Source: Candidatus Gastranaerophilales bacterium (lineage in GTDB: Bacteria > Cyanobacteriota > Vampirovibrionia > Gastranaerophilales > Gastranaerophilaceae). From it: 64,000 bases of DNA. The notes beneath the pieces are model-generated. The model ran no database searches, had not been told where the DNA came from, and saw only the letters and a list, made by a program, of their open reading frames with translations. Of the stretch, positions 41,504 to 52,125 are shown in pieces (position 1 is the first letter of the stretch; every line of letters begins with the position of its first letter). The position numbers and the translations under genes were made by a program. The stretch is from the NCBI GenBank assembly GCA_944324365.1, contig CALUWA010000001.1, positions 62,001-126,000 on the forward strand, written 5' to 3'.

Positions 41504-43604
41504 AATCTTTTAATTCTTCCGCTCTTGATTTTGCATATGTTTTGTATTCATCTTCCTGAACATCAGAATTTGCATATGCAAGAAAATAATTGTATGCTTC
41601 TTTGTACTTTTCAAGTGTATCATAATCTACTGCTATCATATAATTGATAATTTTTAAATCATCCGGATTTATGGAAATAGCTTTCTTGTAATCCGCAATT
41701 GCTTCATTATATTTTTGCTGTGAATCATAAATCATTGCTCTGTAATACAGTGCATAGGCATTATTACTGTCAGCTGACAAGACTTTATTCAGCTGGACTA
41801 AGCTTTCATCGTATTTTTCATTCTCAAAAAGTGTTATCCCGTTTTGTAATGCTTCCCCAGTATTATGTTCTGCAATTCCGGTTAACAAATCTTTTGCGTT
41901 TTGGTTAGTTTTATTAAGTGCAAGTGATTTTTGGGCATACACTTCGGCATTTGTGTAATCTTCGCTGTCTGCGTAAAGTGCTGCAATGTAGTATGCTATA
42001 TCCGAATCCGTAGGCTTTAATTCCAGTGCTTTTTTGTAGTATGTAATAGCATTTGGGATATCATTTAGGTTTTGATAAGCGGATGCCGCACCAAGCATTG
42101 TATCAGCCGTTGCCGGCTCAATTTTAAGGTAAGCTGCAGCGGCATTTTGATAATCTTTATTATTAAAGTATTCGGCTGCAACATTAAGCTGATTATTCAA
42201 CATTGTGCTTTTTAAATCTTTTATCGCATTTGCGACTAAAGAACTTTCCGGGAATTTTTCCTGTGCAGTTTTTAATGTGCTGATTGCGTTATCGTAATTT
42301 TTTTGCTGGGTTTGCGCAATAGCAAGGTTTACATACATTTCGCCGGTTTTATCTTTATCAAGTACAGCAGTATATATAGTTATTGCGTCATCAAGTTTGT
42401 TTTGCTTATGCAGCTCAAGAGCGTAATTATAGAGCATTTCAGTGGTATCTGCTCCGTTTGAATTCTTTTTAACATAGTCGATAAATTGTGCGGTAGTCAT
42501 GCTTGCTTTCGCCGAATTAAACAATTCGCTTTGAGCAATGCTGTTTGAAGGGTCAAGCGACAAAACTTTTTTGAAAGTTTCCTGAGCCGCGCCGTGGTTG
42601 CCGAGAGCTTCCTGGCATTGAGCTTTGTAGAGGTTTACATTTACATTGTTTGGATCGAGTATTAGCACTGAATCGTATGCAATTATTGCAGTTTTAAAAT
42701 CTCCCTTTTGCTGGTAAAGCGTGCCGACATTAACTCTCGTATTTATGTTTCCTGGATTAAGCTGTTCTGATTTTTTGTAATATGAGAGTGCTTCATCGTA
42801 TTTTTCCTGTTTTTGCAAGATTGCCCCGAGGTTTGAGTTTAACTCCGCATCATCGGGATTGTTTAATAATTTTCTTTTATAAATTCTCTCCAAAGAGTAG
42901 AGGACTTCTTTGTTTCCGTCGCTTTTTGTTAAAATGTAATTGAACTCTTCCACGGCCGCTTCTTCCGAGCCTAATTTGTCGAGAAGCTTTGCGTATGCGA
43001 GTCTTAAATCAGTATCAGACGGGGAAACGGAAATTGCTTTTCTGTAAAAGTCAGCGGCTTTCGGATCGTTTCCGAGCAATTTCATAATGTCGCCGGTTTG
43101 CTTATAGCAATCTTTAATGAGTGATTTGTCGCCGAGTGCTTTATTAAATTCATATGCGGCTGCAGAAAAATTACCTTCTGCTCTTAGTGCTTTTGCTTTT
43201 GTGTATCTTGACTGCGGACTTCTGTCAAAATTCAGCATATTAAGGCAGGTGTTCAAATTTTGTGTAACAGGTCCAACTGCGGAGGATGTTTGAGAAGAAT
43301 TTTGTGTCGGGTAAATTGTCATATAAAACAGGGCACTTCTGTAATCATCAGCGGCTTTTGACCAGTCCTTTTCCTTGTTTGCATAATGATGGCCTCTTGC
43401 AAGGTAGGCATTAATAATCTGAACTCGTGCGGAATTATCAAGATAATTTATTCTGAGGGCGCTTTTAAACTCTGTAATTGCACCTGAATATTGGTAATTT
43501 GAAAGATATTGGGTTCCCAAATCAAAATGTTCTTTAAAGTCCGCGAACACAGGCTGGGATAAAATCATAAGACTAAGAAGCGCAATTATATTCTTTTTTA
43601 TCAT
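41466..43604 (-). CDS. Secreted TPR-repeat protein
   Basis: The 712-residue protein begins with a signal peptide (MIKKNIIALLSLMILSQPVFADF) and then consists of roughly 17 TPR units from about residue 25 to 690, for example ALYYRAMIYDSQQKYNEAIADYKKA near 620. It probably works in the periplasm or at the outer membrane as a scaffold. GAGGGC precedes the start. Its 3' end overlaps dus by 38 nt. Confidence 0.85.
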   Translation of the reverse strand: MIKKNIIALLSLMILSQPVFADFKEHFDLGTQYLSNYQYSGAITEFKSALRINYLDNSARVQIINAYLARGHHYANKEKDWSKAADDYRSALFYMTIYPTQNSSQTSSAVGPVTQNLNTCLNMLNFDRSPQSRYTKAKALRAEGNFSAAAYEFNKALGDKSLIKDCYKQTGDIMKLLGNDPKAADFYRKAISVSPSDTDLRLAYAKLLDKLGSEEAAVEEFNYILTKSDGNKEVLYSLERIYKRKLLNNPDDAELNSNLGAILQKQEKYDEALSYYKKSEQLNPGNINTRVNVGTLYQQKGDFKTAIIAYDSVLILDPNNVNVNLYKAQCQEALGNHGAAQETFKKVLSLDPSNSIAQSELFNSAKASMTTAQFIDYVKKNSNGADTTEMLYNYALELHKQNKLDDAITIYTAVLDKDKTGEMYVNLAIAQTQQKNYDNAISTLKTAQEKFPESSLVANAIKDLKSTMLNNQLNVAAEYFNNKDYQNAAAAYLKIEPATADTMLGAASAYQNLNDIPNAITYYKKALELKPTDSDIAYYIAALYADSEDYTNAEVYAQKSLALNKTNQNAKDLLTGIAEHNTGEALQNGITLFENEKYDESLVQLNKVLSADSNNAYALYYRAMIYDSQQKYNEAIADYKKAISINPDDLKIINYMIAVDYDTLEKYKEAYNYFLAYANSDVQEDEYKTYAKSRAEELKDYVNETPAASKKQ

Positions 43605-43792
43605 ATGTAAGCCCTCATATTTGATGTGTATATCTTAATACAAGAATGGATTTTTGTATATATTCCTGTATCTAACCTTAATATTAATTTAACCAATTGT
43701 TAAGATTATTAAACAATAGCGAGAAAAAATTAAAGATAACGAGAGAAAAAGCCGTAGAAAAAGGAGTAAATACATATTGGTAAAGGTGTGTA

Positions 43793-46700
43793 ATGACAGA
43801 GATAGAAAATACAGGCAAAAGCAGCTTAATAAATCAGCTTTGTACTACAAGCGGTGCCAGCGGGGAAGCATTGGAGCGGCTTCGCAAACGTCTTGAAGGC
43901 ATGGATGAGAAGGCTTTACGTGAACTTCTTGCAAACGGAGTAAAGGATTTGGACCGCGGAGTAAGATTAGAGAAAACGGGTACCGCTTCAAACGCCGCAG
44001 AAGGAGCCTACACGGAAACCTTTACCGAAACAAATGCAGAGGGGAAAAGTATTGAGGTTGTCTTGACCTTTGACGGAGAGAACAGACCGCTTAAGCGTGT
44101 AGAGAAGCTGGATGGAAATACAATAAGTACAACAACGTATTCTTGGCACGATGAAGACGAGGATACAATTTCGTATGTTACATTAAATACCGTAAAAGCG
44201 GATAATACAAAAGTCGTAACAACAGCGCTTGAGGTAAACGAGAGGGGAAGCGTTGACAAGGAAGATTTTATAGACAGAACAACAGTGCAGCTTGACGGCA
44301 CGGAAACTGCCGTTTACGTAAAAGACGGAGCGATAGTAGAGCAGAAAGTTAAGCCTGACGGAAAGAAGGTTCTGACGGCATACAACGGCACGGATATAGA
44401 TGCGTATGACGAAAAGGGTCTGCACAGACTGTTTCAGCAGACAGAGAAAGACGGAAAAATAAATTATGTAGAATATGACGGGCAGGGCAATACGTTAACA
44501 ACGGTTCAAAACGGTGAAAGTCCCGCATTAATAGCGCAGAAATTTAATGTATCGCAAAATGCTCTTATGAGATTGAATAAGAAGCGTGGCAAGGGCTCAA
44601 TTGAGCAGGTTGGTTCCGAGATAAGAATACCCGGAGAATTTAACGCTGATTCTTATCCGGTGAGAGTCAGAAAGAGTGCGGATGAAAGCTTGGAAGCCTA
44701 TGCAAGGTATGAGTATAACCAGAGGGCAAAAGAGATTTATACATCTGAGATAACGACTGAAAAACTTACAAAGGATTACGGCGGAAATTACTGGGAGCTT
44801 GCAAAAGACTTGCTTGGACAAAATGCGACAAACGATGCAATCAGCAAGAAAGTTCAGGAACTGCAGCTTTTGAATGGGAACAGCAAGCTTTCGAAGGGCA
44901 CAACAATACGTACGGCGGGTAAGAAAACAGATGCTGCGTATGTAAAAGAGCTTTCAAAATACGGATTCGCTCCGGGTGAGGAAAATTTTGGCTTTTATTC
45001 AAAATTTAATAAGCTCACAAAGTCCGAGCAGCAAAACGTGTTGAATATCCTTAAATATTTAAAGACGCAGAAAATAACAGATAAAACCAGGTTAAAAGCT
45101 GAGATAATGAAGATATATCCGGATATAAATTTATTTGATTCGGATAAAAAGATACCGATGCGCGGCACGGGAACCGGAGCAGTTGGCTTTGGCGCAAGCA
45201 ATGACGGGGTTGCGCTGGAAACATTTGTAACTGAGTATCTGGGACTTAATTTAAACACAGAGCCCGGCAAAACTGTTTATGAAAGATTAAGCAGTTTACC
45301 TCAAGAAGGGTTAAACCAAATATCTGCGGGTGATTTTCTTGAACGTATAGGGCAGGTGCCGACGGGTAAGAAACGGACATTGCAGAACAAGACTTTTAAA
45401 GAGGCGCAGCAGGTATTAAGCCGGTATGGGATAGACATTCGCACTCCTCAAGAGCAGACTCAGGACAGAATAAGATATGAAAGGAGTCCGGAATATGCAG
45501 CACGCCAGAGAAGAGAGGTTGCAGCGGAGAATATAACAATAGCTTACGACCAGGCAATAGATTTAATTAAGCAATACCAGGATAACCAAGGCTGGTTAAA
45601 TATTGGGTATTGGAGAGAGAAGGCCGGGGCGCTTCTTGACTTAGTAGTCCCGGAAGATTCGCCTGTTGCGACCAATTTTGATGGTGTAATAAGACGGTTA
45701 GAGAAGCAGAGAGATTTTGCGAAGAGTTATCTTGCCGGAAATGCGGGAAATCCTGCAACATTCAAGAAGTATTTCAAAGAGTTTACCGGCAAGGAATATG
45801 ATGAGAACAAAGTCAAGGCTTTTTTGGACAAAGCCGAAAAGGGTGAAGATTGGCAGAATGCATATATTGAAGCCTTTGGAACAAAAATCGTAGATGATAT
45901 TACCGGACAGATAGATTTTGTATCAAAGATAGACGGAGCCGGAGATATTGTGGCAATGCTTGTTGGGACAAGCGCGATAGCTGGTACTTCTGCATTTAAG
46001 GGAGCAGCTAAGGGATTGAGCACAAGCATAGGCAGAGCTGCGGGAGCAAAGACAGCTAGGATAGCGACATCTATGGCAGCCGGCGGAGCAACGCTTGGGA
46101 CTTGGACGGCGTTACAGACGACGACAAACAATTTAACAAAAGAAACACCGACGACTCTTGATGACTGGAAGAATGCGGGAGTTGCAACTTTAGAATCCAT
46201 AGGATTTGGTGCTGCGGGCGGGCTTTTGAACACTACCATAGTTGACAAAGTTGTAAAGGCTACTTCAAAAGCTATAGAAAAACCTGCTTTAAAGGCGATG
46301 AAGGCTGTAAAGACATCGCTTGACAAATCTGGTACGATGTCGGGTGCAGATTTGATGAAAACGTTTATAAAGGAGAGTGCACCGGGGACGATTTCGAAGC
46401 AGGCGTCTTTGATTTCTAATTTAGCGGCCGGAACAGTTAAGGCTGCGGGATTTACTACAGAAGTTGCAGGGTTTACTTTATACGAAACCGCGCTGGATGT
46501 ATGCAAGGATTTATTTAACGCGGAGGGTAGATTACCTGAGGATATGACTGTTGAGAATTTGGCGGCTTACCTTGGCGACAGATTAAAGGATCAGGTGACA
46601 ATGCTTGGCGAAATAAAGGGCATATCTTCTTTGCTAATGATGATGAAAGGCGGCAGGGTTGGTGCTCAGCTTGAGTTTGAAAGACAGCTGGAACAGTGTA

Positions 46701-49700
46701 ATACGCTGAAAAATGTTAAGATAAAGACTGCGACTGTAAACGGCAGAGAGGTTTACGAGATAACATATCCGAACGGAAACCGTGCTGTGGCTAATTCGTT
46801 AAATGATGTCGTTGCTAATTGCAATATGATTATGAATTTCGATATGATTAGTAATCTTGCAGGTGCTAAAACTCAAGCTCAAACTGACAATAAAACCGCT
46901 AAAAATTCCCCTAACGGGATGACTGACGCTGAAAATGCTGCGCTTAACGCGGCTAAGGGTGAAAATCCAGCAAATGTCGCTGCGGAAAAGATTAAATCCG
47001 AAGTTATGCGCCGCGAAGGTGATGGCGGAATGCGCTTGAATACTCCGGAATCTCTTGATGCGGAACTAAGATTTGCAGAAGAAAATCCTAACGCACCAAA
47101 AGAAAATCTTGAAACTTTGTCGCTTGTAGTCAACGGAAAACTTAATGAAACTCTTACTGCACGCTATGAAAAAATGGAAGATGCTTTCCGTGAGATTGCA
47201 CAAAACAGGCGCGCAGAAATCAACGAATTAAAAGAAAAGTACGCAAACGATAACCAAAAATTTGCACAAGAGGTGGTTAAACTGCTTGCAGATGATCTTG
47301 GATTTAAAGGACTTTCAGTTCCTGTTAAATTTGTAGAAACAAAATCTGCAGACGGCTTTGCAAACTGGCCTGAGGGCAGAATTGATATTAGCAATAAACT
47401 TACCAATAAAGATAAAATTGTAAATATATTATCTCACGAACTTGTACATATGATTCAATTTAGGGATATTGCGGCACAATACGGTGCAGATGGTGTAAAA
47501 GCCCTTATTGAAAACGATCCGCAGATTAAAGCGGCCGATAAAGAAGGCTTGGTTCAAAAAGCTTTGAATAATGAATTTAACAAGCAATTAATTGAACAGT
47601 TTAATGATGTTGCTGAAACCGGCTCGCTTACGGAATATTTACGCAGTATTTATAAAAATGAATTTATAAATACAAAATCTGCGAACGATCCTGAATATAC
47701 CTCCCAATTAACAGAGCGCGAAGCTTACAGAATGGGAAGCAGACAGCTTGGAGATAATATGGCGGCTGATGCTGCAAAAACAAGATTGGAAGCTATTCGT
47801 GCACGTTTGAAATCTGGAGGAAACCTAAATGAAGTAATGGAAGGCGAACGTGCCGCTGACATGGATGTTAAGGGCAAAGAAAATATAACAGTAAATGAAT
47901 TTGGAGAAGTTTCTCGCGAAAATTCAGCTAAAAATCTTCCGGCAGGTTCTATCTGGGAAGCCTATGACCTTACTAATGAACAACTTAAAGTAAGAGATTT
48001 GTTTACTGATGAATTATTATTCTCAGAAGATACTGTGAAAGCAGAAGAGACTGTTAGGTCAATAATTAAAGCTGTTTCAAAGGAGGACGGTTCTCTTGAT
48101 GCAAAAGTATATAGCATGTTGAAAGTTATTTATAACAGTAAATACTTTAAAGAGGATAACAAACTTGACGGAATAAGCAGTCTGTTTGAGATGACAAAGA
48201 TTAACGGCAAAGTTGATTATAATCTCCTTATGAAAACCTTATCAAAAGATAATGGGCTGGAGAATTTTGTTGATGGTGTTATACCTAGAAATCAACATGA
48301 TACCTATGGTTTTGAGTTATCAATGCAAAATATCAAAACCTGCTTAAGAGATAAGTCAGGCAAAATATCAATTGAAAATTTCGAAAAGTATATTGAGCTT
48401 GCCAACAGTAATTTATTTTACAATGGAAGTCCGTCAGGTATTGAAAACTTTTTTGAAAAATTTCAGGATGCTGACGGTACTGTAAACTTTAAAGTAATGG
48501 ATACATTCTTAAAAGACCAAGCTCGCAGATTAAATAATAATATTGCTCCTGACAAAGAAGTAACTTCTAAGGATTATATCCCTGAACTTGGTCAACAAAT
48601 TCAATATGGTTTTGGCAATACTGCTTTGTTGTTAAAATACGGGCGTGATAATAACGGAAATTTGAATATTGAAAAAATTAATAATTTAAGAGAATTTATT
48701 GAAAACACAAGCTATCTTGGTAATATACTGCAAACTCTATCATCTGCCTCCGTAAAAGATGGTAAATTTAATTATGAAGTATTTAATCAGCTCTTAAATG
48801 TTACACAAAAACTAGCAAATCCGGGGAATATTAATGGTATCTTATATTACTTTAGGTCAGGTAATAACGATAGAATATCTTTTGATAACTTCCTGAAAAA
48901 TCCTGATGAAACGATAGACGTTATAAATTTAATTGACAATTGTTACACTATAACTAGCGCGGGTCTCAATATACCGGTTACAAAAACTCAGGCTGAAGCT
49001 GTAAAATTCTTATACAATACGGTTAAAGATTCGTATAAGGATGCATACAGTATTTTGCCTATAGCTGACGCCGCAAATGAATATAATTTACCGGTTATAA
49101 AAAGACTTGCTGAAGAATTAATGTCAGGTAAACCTTTGACTAAAAAAGACGGAACTCCATATACCGGTGGTGACTACATTATATATTACGATTTGATAAA
49201 TCTTGCTAAGAAATGTGATTCAAAAGAGGCTGCGGATTATGCACTTAAGTGTATAAATGAAAAAGATTACTTTAATAAAAATGAAGATTCCATATATTTG
49301 TCCAATATCTGTTTACTTGTTGACTGCTACAAAAATAATCCTGAATTTACGCTTAAGTACAAATCTCTTGTTTTACAGTGCGGTCCGTATGCGACCCAAA
49401 CACTCAGTGTCTTTATGAATGGCGGTGAGATTTCAGGTCAGCAGTGTAAGCCTTTGAATGAATACCAGATCGATTTTGTAAGTAAAATGCTGCAAAATCA
49501 GGATTCAGGATTTTACTCATCTTCATTAAATGCTAAAATGAATAATATTATTGCGGAGCAGCCAAAAGAGATACTTGATTTAATATATAAAATAAAAGTA
49601 AATAAAACTTACACCGGTCCTCTTGAAGATTTTATCCAAAATCTTGCAAAAGTTAAAACAGATGCTCCGAATACGTATGAGCTCATAGATTATTGCATTA

Positions 49701-51934
49701 ATAATGGAGTAAAACTTGGTATGTCTCGGAGTGAACTTGAATGTAGAAATATTTCAGCAGAGGAGTTGGCAAATGTTAAAGAGTACCTCAATAATCCTAA
49801 TTCCTGTCTCAAAAATGGTAATGAGATACAACTTTCGCTATTAATAGACAATCTTGACAGAATAAAATTCTTTGATGCGCACCCGGATATAGTTTCAATT
49901 ATTAAAGATGATTTATCTATGTATATAGAAGAAACAAGTATTCCGTTAGAAGCATTCACAAAAGGAAAAGTCTTATTTGATATGATTTCTCCTGATGTAA
50001 TAAAAAAATTAGACAGTAAGACACCGATGCTGTTCCAATATGCTGTTGCGGCGGAATATGGGTTATTAACAAGAGAGCAATACAAAAACATTGTCGATGC
50101 ACTTAATGTATCAAACAAATATGGTGAGTCTGCAGTTAATACGATTTATGAAGCAATATCTGGGCGAATTACGGAAGATTTAAGTGCAGAGGTGACTTCT
50201 TCACAAAATATTGACTATATTGCAAAAGCCTGCTCGGAAGGCAGAATCTCCGCAGATTTGGTTAAGGATTTGGTATGGACTCGCGGATACGACATTGCCA
50301 AAAATGATGCTGCAGTTCAGCAGTTGTTAGCAGAAAAAGCAGAAGTTCTAAAAGGTATTAAGCTGAAAACCCAAAATACTCTTCCTGACTTTACAAATAA
50401 AGTCCAAGACTTTATGGAATCTGCCGAATTTAACAAGATATTGACTGCATCAAATCTGACCAAACAAGAATTTATAGATAATATGTACCAGATAGCAAAA
50501 TTGTACTCTTCAGTTCAAAAGAAACCGCAGGATTATATCAACGGAGATTTTTCTCAAAATGCATATGAACTTTATAACTTGAGCTTAAGCCCTGAAAATA
50601 AAGGATTGTCTTTTACTGAAATTGTGAATAAATATAATCAACAGGGCAGAAATTATTCAGATAATGATGCCAGAAATGCAGAGTGGATTACAAATGACAT
50701 AAAGAAAAATATAGAGCAAAACTTGCCAAAAATATACTCGGCATTAGCTGCTACGGATATGGAAGCTGTAAAACTGCTTCTTGATAAGAGATTTGATAAA
50801 TTCTCAGAATCTCTTAATACACTCGCCAAAATGCCTGTTGATGCGCGTATTGCGTTGGCTGATATTATAAGAAACGGTAAACGAATTAACAAAAAAGGCC
50901 AGCCGGACAAATTAACAGGACACCAGAAGATTGATTTAATACAGATTGTAGATCAACTAAGTAGAATAACCGGTGCAGCAGGAGTTAATGTTGATTATAA
51001 AAAATACATGACTCCGCTTCCTAAAGGCGCATTTGTATTGGATATTGATGCTATGAGAGGTGATATCTTCAGATATCTCCTGAAAAGTAATGGTCTTAGC
51101 GAAGCTGAGATTGCATCGCTAAAGACTGAAAATCTGAATTGGGATAAAGAATATGTTTCATTGCTTACCCAAAAGCCTGCGCAAGACAACGGGGAGTTGA
51201 GTGAAGTAATAGTTGAAGCTTCAAAAGGTAATTTTGCAAATTATATAACCGATACAACAAACAAACACGGTCAGGCAAATGCTGAAACTGCCAAGATGTT
51301 TGGTGAACGCGGTTTGAATTATGAAGCATGGCAGACTGGCCCTGCAGAACAAACCTTTAAAATTGGTGATAAAGATTACACAATAAAATTGTGGAATCGT
51401 GTTCCTCAGGAATCTCTGTTTGACGGTTCATACACGACCTGCTGCACGGCTCTCGATGGTTCAAACGGCGGTTCTATGGCGAATTATTTGCTTAATACTG
51501 CGATAAATGTAGTTGAAGTTAAGGATTCAAACGGTAAAACAGTTGCTATGTCACGCTGTTATGTCGGAGAAGTCGGCGGTAAAAATACCCTTGTAATGGA
51601 AAATATTGAAGCAAATAATAGACTGATTAAAGAGATGTATGGTTTTGGAGGCAACATGGAGCTTACCGCAGGGATATTTGATTATATGAAAGATTTTGCA
51701 ACACTTATCGGCGGCAAGGATATGCCTGTAGTAATGTCAACAAGCTATAACAAAATCGGCACAGATCCTTTTAACAATTTAGCGACTGTTACGCTGCCGA
51801 ATAACTTGATCGGTAAGATTTCTAAACCTAAGATTTATTTAAATACCTACTGTGGGTACATTGATGCAAACAACCTTAACGGTAAAAAAGCTGATTTCTA
51901 TATAGTAAGAGGTGAATATGACCAAAATAACTAA
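43793..51934 (+). CDS. Giant multidomain protein (2,713 residues), unknown function
   Basis: Parts visible in order: a repeat-like N-terminus of beta-rich DGxxL units (about 60-235); a LysM-like domain NGESPALIAQKFNVSQNAL (about 237-284) and a possible second one (325-375); a Gly/Ala-rich hydrophobic stretch (about 720-840); a zinc-peptidase-type HELVH near 1214-1218 with a downstream Glu-rich region; a series of EF-hand-like loops (about 1430-1700: DKSGKISIENF, DADGTVNFKV, DNNGNLNIEKI); and a C-terminal domain with SYTTCCTALDG near 2545. No signal peptide. AAAGGTG precedes the ATG. Composition differs between the first 1,020 residues and the rest. I know no characterised homologue. Confidence 0.85.
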   Translation: MTEIENTGKSSLINQLCTTSGASGEALERLRKRLEGMDEKALRELLANGVKDLDRGVRLEKTGTASNAAEGAYTETFTETNAEGKSIEVVLTFDGENRPLKRVEKLDGNTISTTTYSWHDEDEDTISYVTLNTVKADNTKVVTTALEVNERGSVDKEDFIDRTTVQLDGTETAVYVKDGAIVEQKVKPDGKKVLTAYNGTDIDAYDEKGLHRLFQQTEKDGKINYVEYDGQGNTLTTVQNGESPALIAQKFNVSQNALMRLNKKRGKGSIEQVGSEIRIPGEFNADSYPVRVRKSADESLEAYARYEYNQRAKEIYTSEITTEKLTKDYGGNYWELAKDLLGQNATNDAISKKVQELQLLNGNSKLSKGTTIRTAGKKTDAAYVKELSKYGFAPGEENFGFYSKFNKLTKSEQQNVLNILKYLKTQKITDKTRLKAEIMKIYPDINLFDSDKKIPMRGTGTGAVGFGASNDGVALETFVTEYLGLNLNTEPGKTVYERLSSLPQEGLNQISAGDFLERIGQVPTGKKRTLQNKTFKEAQQVLSRYGIDIRTPQEQTQDRIRYERSPEYAARQRREVAAENITIAYDQAIDLIKQYQDNQGWLNIGYWREKAGALLDLVVPEDSPVATNFDGVIRRLEKQRDFAKSYLAGNAGNPATFKKYFKEFTGKEYDENKVKAFLDKAEKGEDWQNAYIEAFGTKIVDDITGQIDFVSKIDGAGDIVAMLVGTSAIAGTSAFKGAAKGLSTSIGRAAGAKTARIATSMAAGGATLGTWTALQTTTNNLTKETPTTLDDWKNAGVATLESIGFGAAGGLLNTTIVDKVVKATSKAIEKPALKAMKAVKTSLDKSGTMSGADLMKTFIKESAPGTISKQASLISNLAAGTVKAAGFTTEVAGFTLYETALDVCKDLFNAEGRLPEDMTVENLAAYLGDRLKDQVTMLGEIKGISSLLMMMKGGRVGAQLEFERQLEQCNTLKNVKIKTATVNGREVYEITYPNGNRAVANSLNDVVANCNMIMNFDMISNLAGAKTQAQTDNKTAKNSPNGMTDAENAALNAAKGENPANVAAEKIKSEVMRREGDGGMRLNTPESLDAELRFAEENPNAPKENLETLSLVVNGKLNETLTARYEKMEDAFREIAQNRRAEINELKEKYANDNQKFAQEVVKLLADDLGFKGLSVPVKFVETKSADGFANWPEGRIDISNKLTNKDKIVNILSHELVHMIQFRDIAAQYGADGVKALIENDPQIKAADKEGLVQKALNNEFNKQLIEQFNDVAETGSLTEYLRSIYKNEFINTKSANDPEYTSQLTEREAYRMGSRQLGDNMAADAAKTRLEAIRARLKSGGNLNEVMEGERAADMDVKGKENITVNEFGEVSRENSAKNLPAGSIWEAYDLTNEQLKVRDLFTDELLFSEDTVKAEETVRSIIKAVSKEDGSLDAKVYSMLKVIYNSKYFKEDNKLDGISSLFEMTKINGKVDYNLLMKTLSKDNGLENFVDGVIPRNQHDTYGFELSMQNIKTCLRDKSGKISIENFEKYIELANSNLFYNGSPSGIENFFEKFQDADGTVNFKVMDTFLKDQARRLNNNIAPDKEVTSKDYIPELGQQIQYGFGNTALLLKYGRDNNGNLNIEKINNLREFIENTSYLGNILQTLSSASVKDGKFNYEVFNQLLNVTQKLANPGNINGILYYFRSGNNDRISFDNFLKNPDETIDVINLIDNCYTITSAGLNIPVTKTQAEAVKFLYNTVKDSYKDAYSILPIADAANEYNLPVIKRLAEELMSGKPLTKKDGTPYTGGDYIIYYDLINLAKKCDSKEAADYALKCINEKDYFNKNEDSIYLSNICLLVDCYKNNPEFTLKYKSLVLQCGPYATQTLSVFMNGGEISGQQCKPLNEYQIDFVSKMLQNQDSGFYSSSLNAKMNNIIAEQPKEILDLIYKIKVNKTYTGPLEDFIQNLAKVKTDAPNTYELIDYCINNGVKLGMSRSELECRNISAEELANVKEYLNNPNSCLKNGNEIQLSLLIDNLDRIKFFDAHPDIVSIIKDDLSMYIEETSIPLEAFTKGKVLFDMISPDVIKKLDSKTPMLFQYAVAAEYGLLTREQYKNIVDALNVSNKYGESAVNTIYEAISGRITEDLSAEVTSSQNIDYIAKACSEGRISADLVKDLVWTRGYDIAKNDAAVQQLLAEKAEVLKGIKLKTQNTLPDFTNKVQDFMESAEFNKILTASNLTKQEFIDNMYQIAKLYSSVQKKPQDYINGDFSQNAYELYNLSLSPENKGLSFTEIVNKYNQQGRNYSDNDARNAEWITNDIKKNIEQNLPKIYSALAATDMEAVKLLLDKRFDKFSESLNTLAKMPVDARIALADIIRNGKRINKKGQPDKLTGHQKIDLIQIVDQLSRITGAAGVNVDYKKYMTPLPKGAFVLDIDAMRGDIFRYLLKSNGLSEAEIASLKTENLNWDKEYVSLLTQKPAQDNGELSEVIVEASKGNFANYITDTTNKHGQANAETAKMFGERGLNYEAWQTGPAEQTFKIGDKDYTIKLWNRVPQESLFDGSYTTCCTALDGSNGGSMANYLLNTAINVVEVKDSNGKTVAMSRCYVGEVGGKNTLVMENIEANNRLIKEMYGFGGNMELTAGIFDYMKDFATLIGGKDMPVVMSTSYNKIGTDPFNNLATVTLPNNLIGKISKPKIYLNTYCGYIDANNLNGKKADFYIVRGEYDQNN

Positions 51935-52115
51935 AGATACAATTATAAGAGATATACTTAAAGAACATATCCTGTTACCGGTAGTATTTGATAAATACGG
52001 CATGGGGTGTGCAAAATGTTCTATGAATGCTGAAGAGACTCTTGAGCAGGGCGCAAAACTCCATAATGTAGATGTTGAAATGCTGCTTCAGGATATTCAA
52101 AAATTCTTAAAATAA
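51918..52115 (+). CDS. DUF1858 domain protein
   Basis: The 65-residue protein matches the DUF1858 pattern: ITKDTIIRDILKEH, a VFDKYGMGCAKC pair of Cys, and ETLEQGAKLHNVDVEMLLQDI. The domain occurs in small stand-alone proteins and in hybrid-cluster or redox proteins and probably binds metal or FeS through the two Cys; a specific role is unknown. Start at 51918 with AGAGG just upstream; it overlaps the end of the giant gene by 17 nt, so coupled translation is likely. Confidence 0.85.
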   Translation: MTKITKDTIIRDILKEHILLPVVFDKYGMGCAKCSMNAEETLEQGAKLHNVDVEMLLQDIQKFLK

Positions 52116-52125
52116 ATAATATTTA

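Noticed and set aside
45727-46506. 259-residue minus-strand frame opposite the giant gene
   Set aside because: It is hydrophobic Val/Ala/Pro noise mirrored from the Gly/Ala-rich segment on the coding strand; no ribosome binding site.
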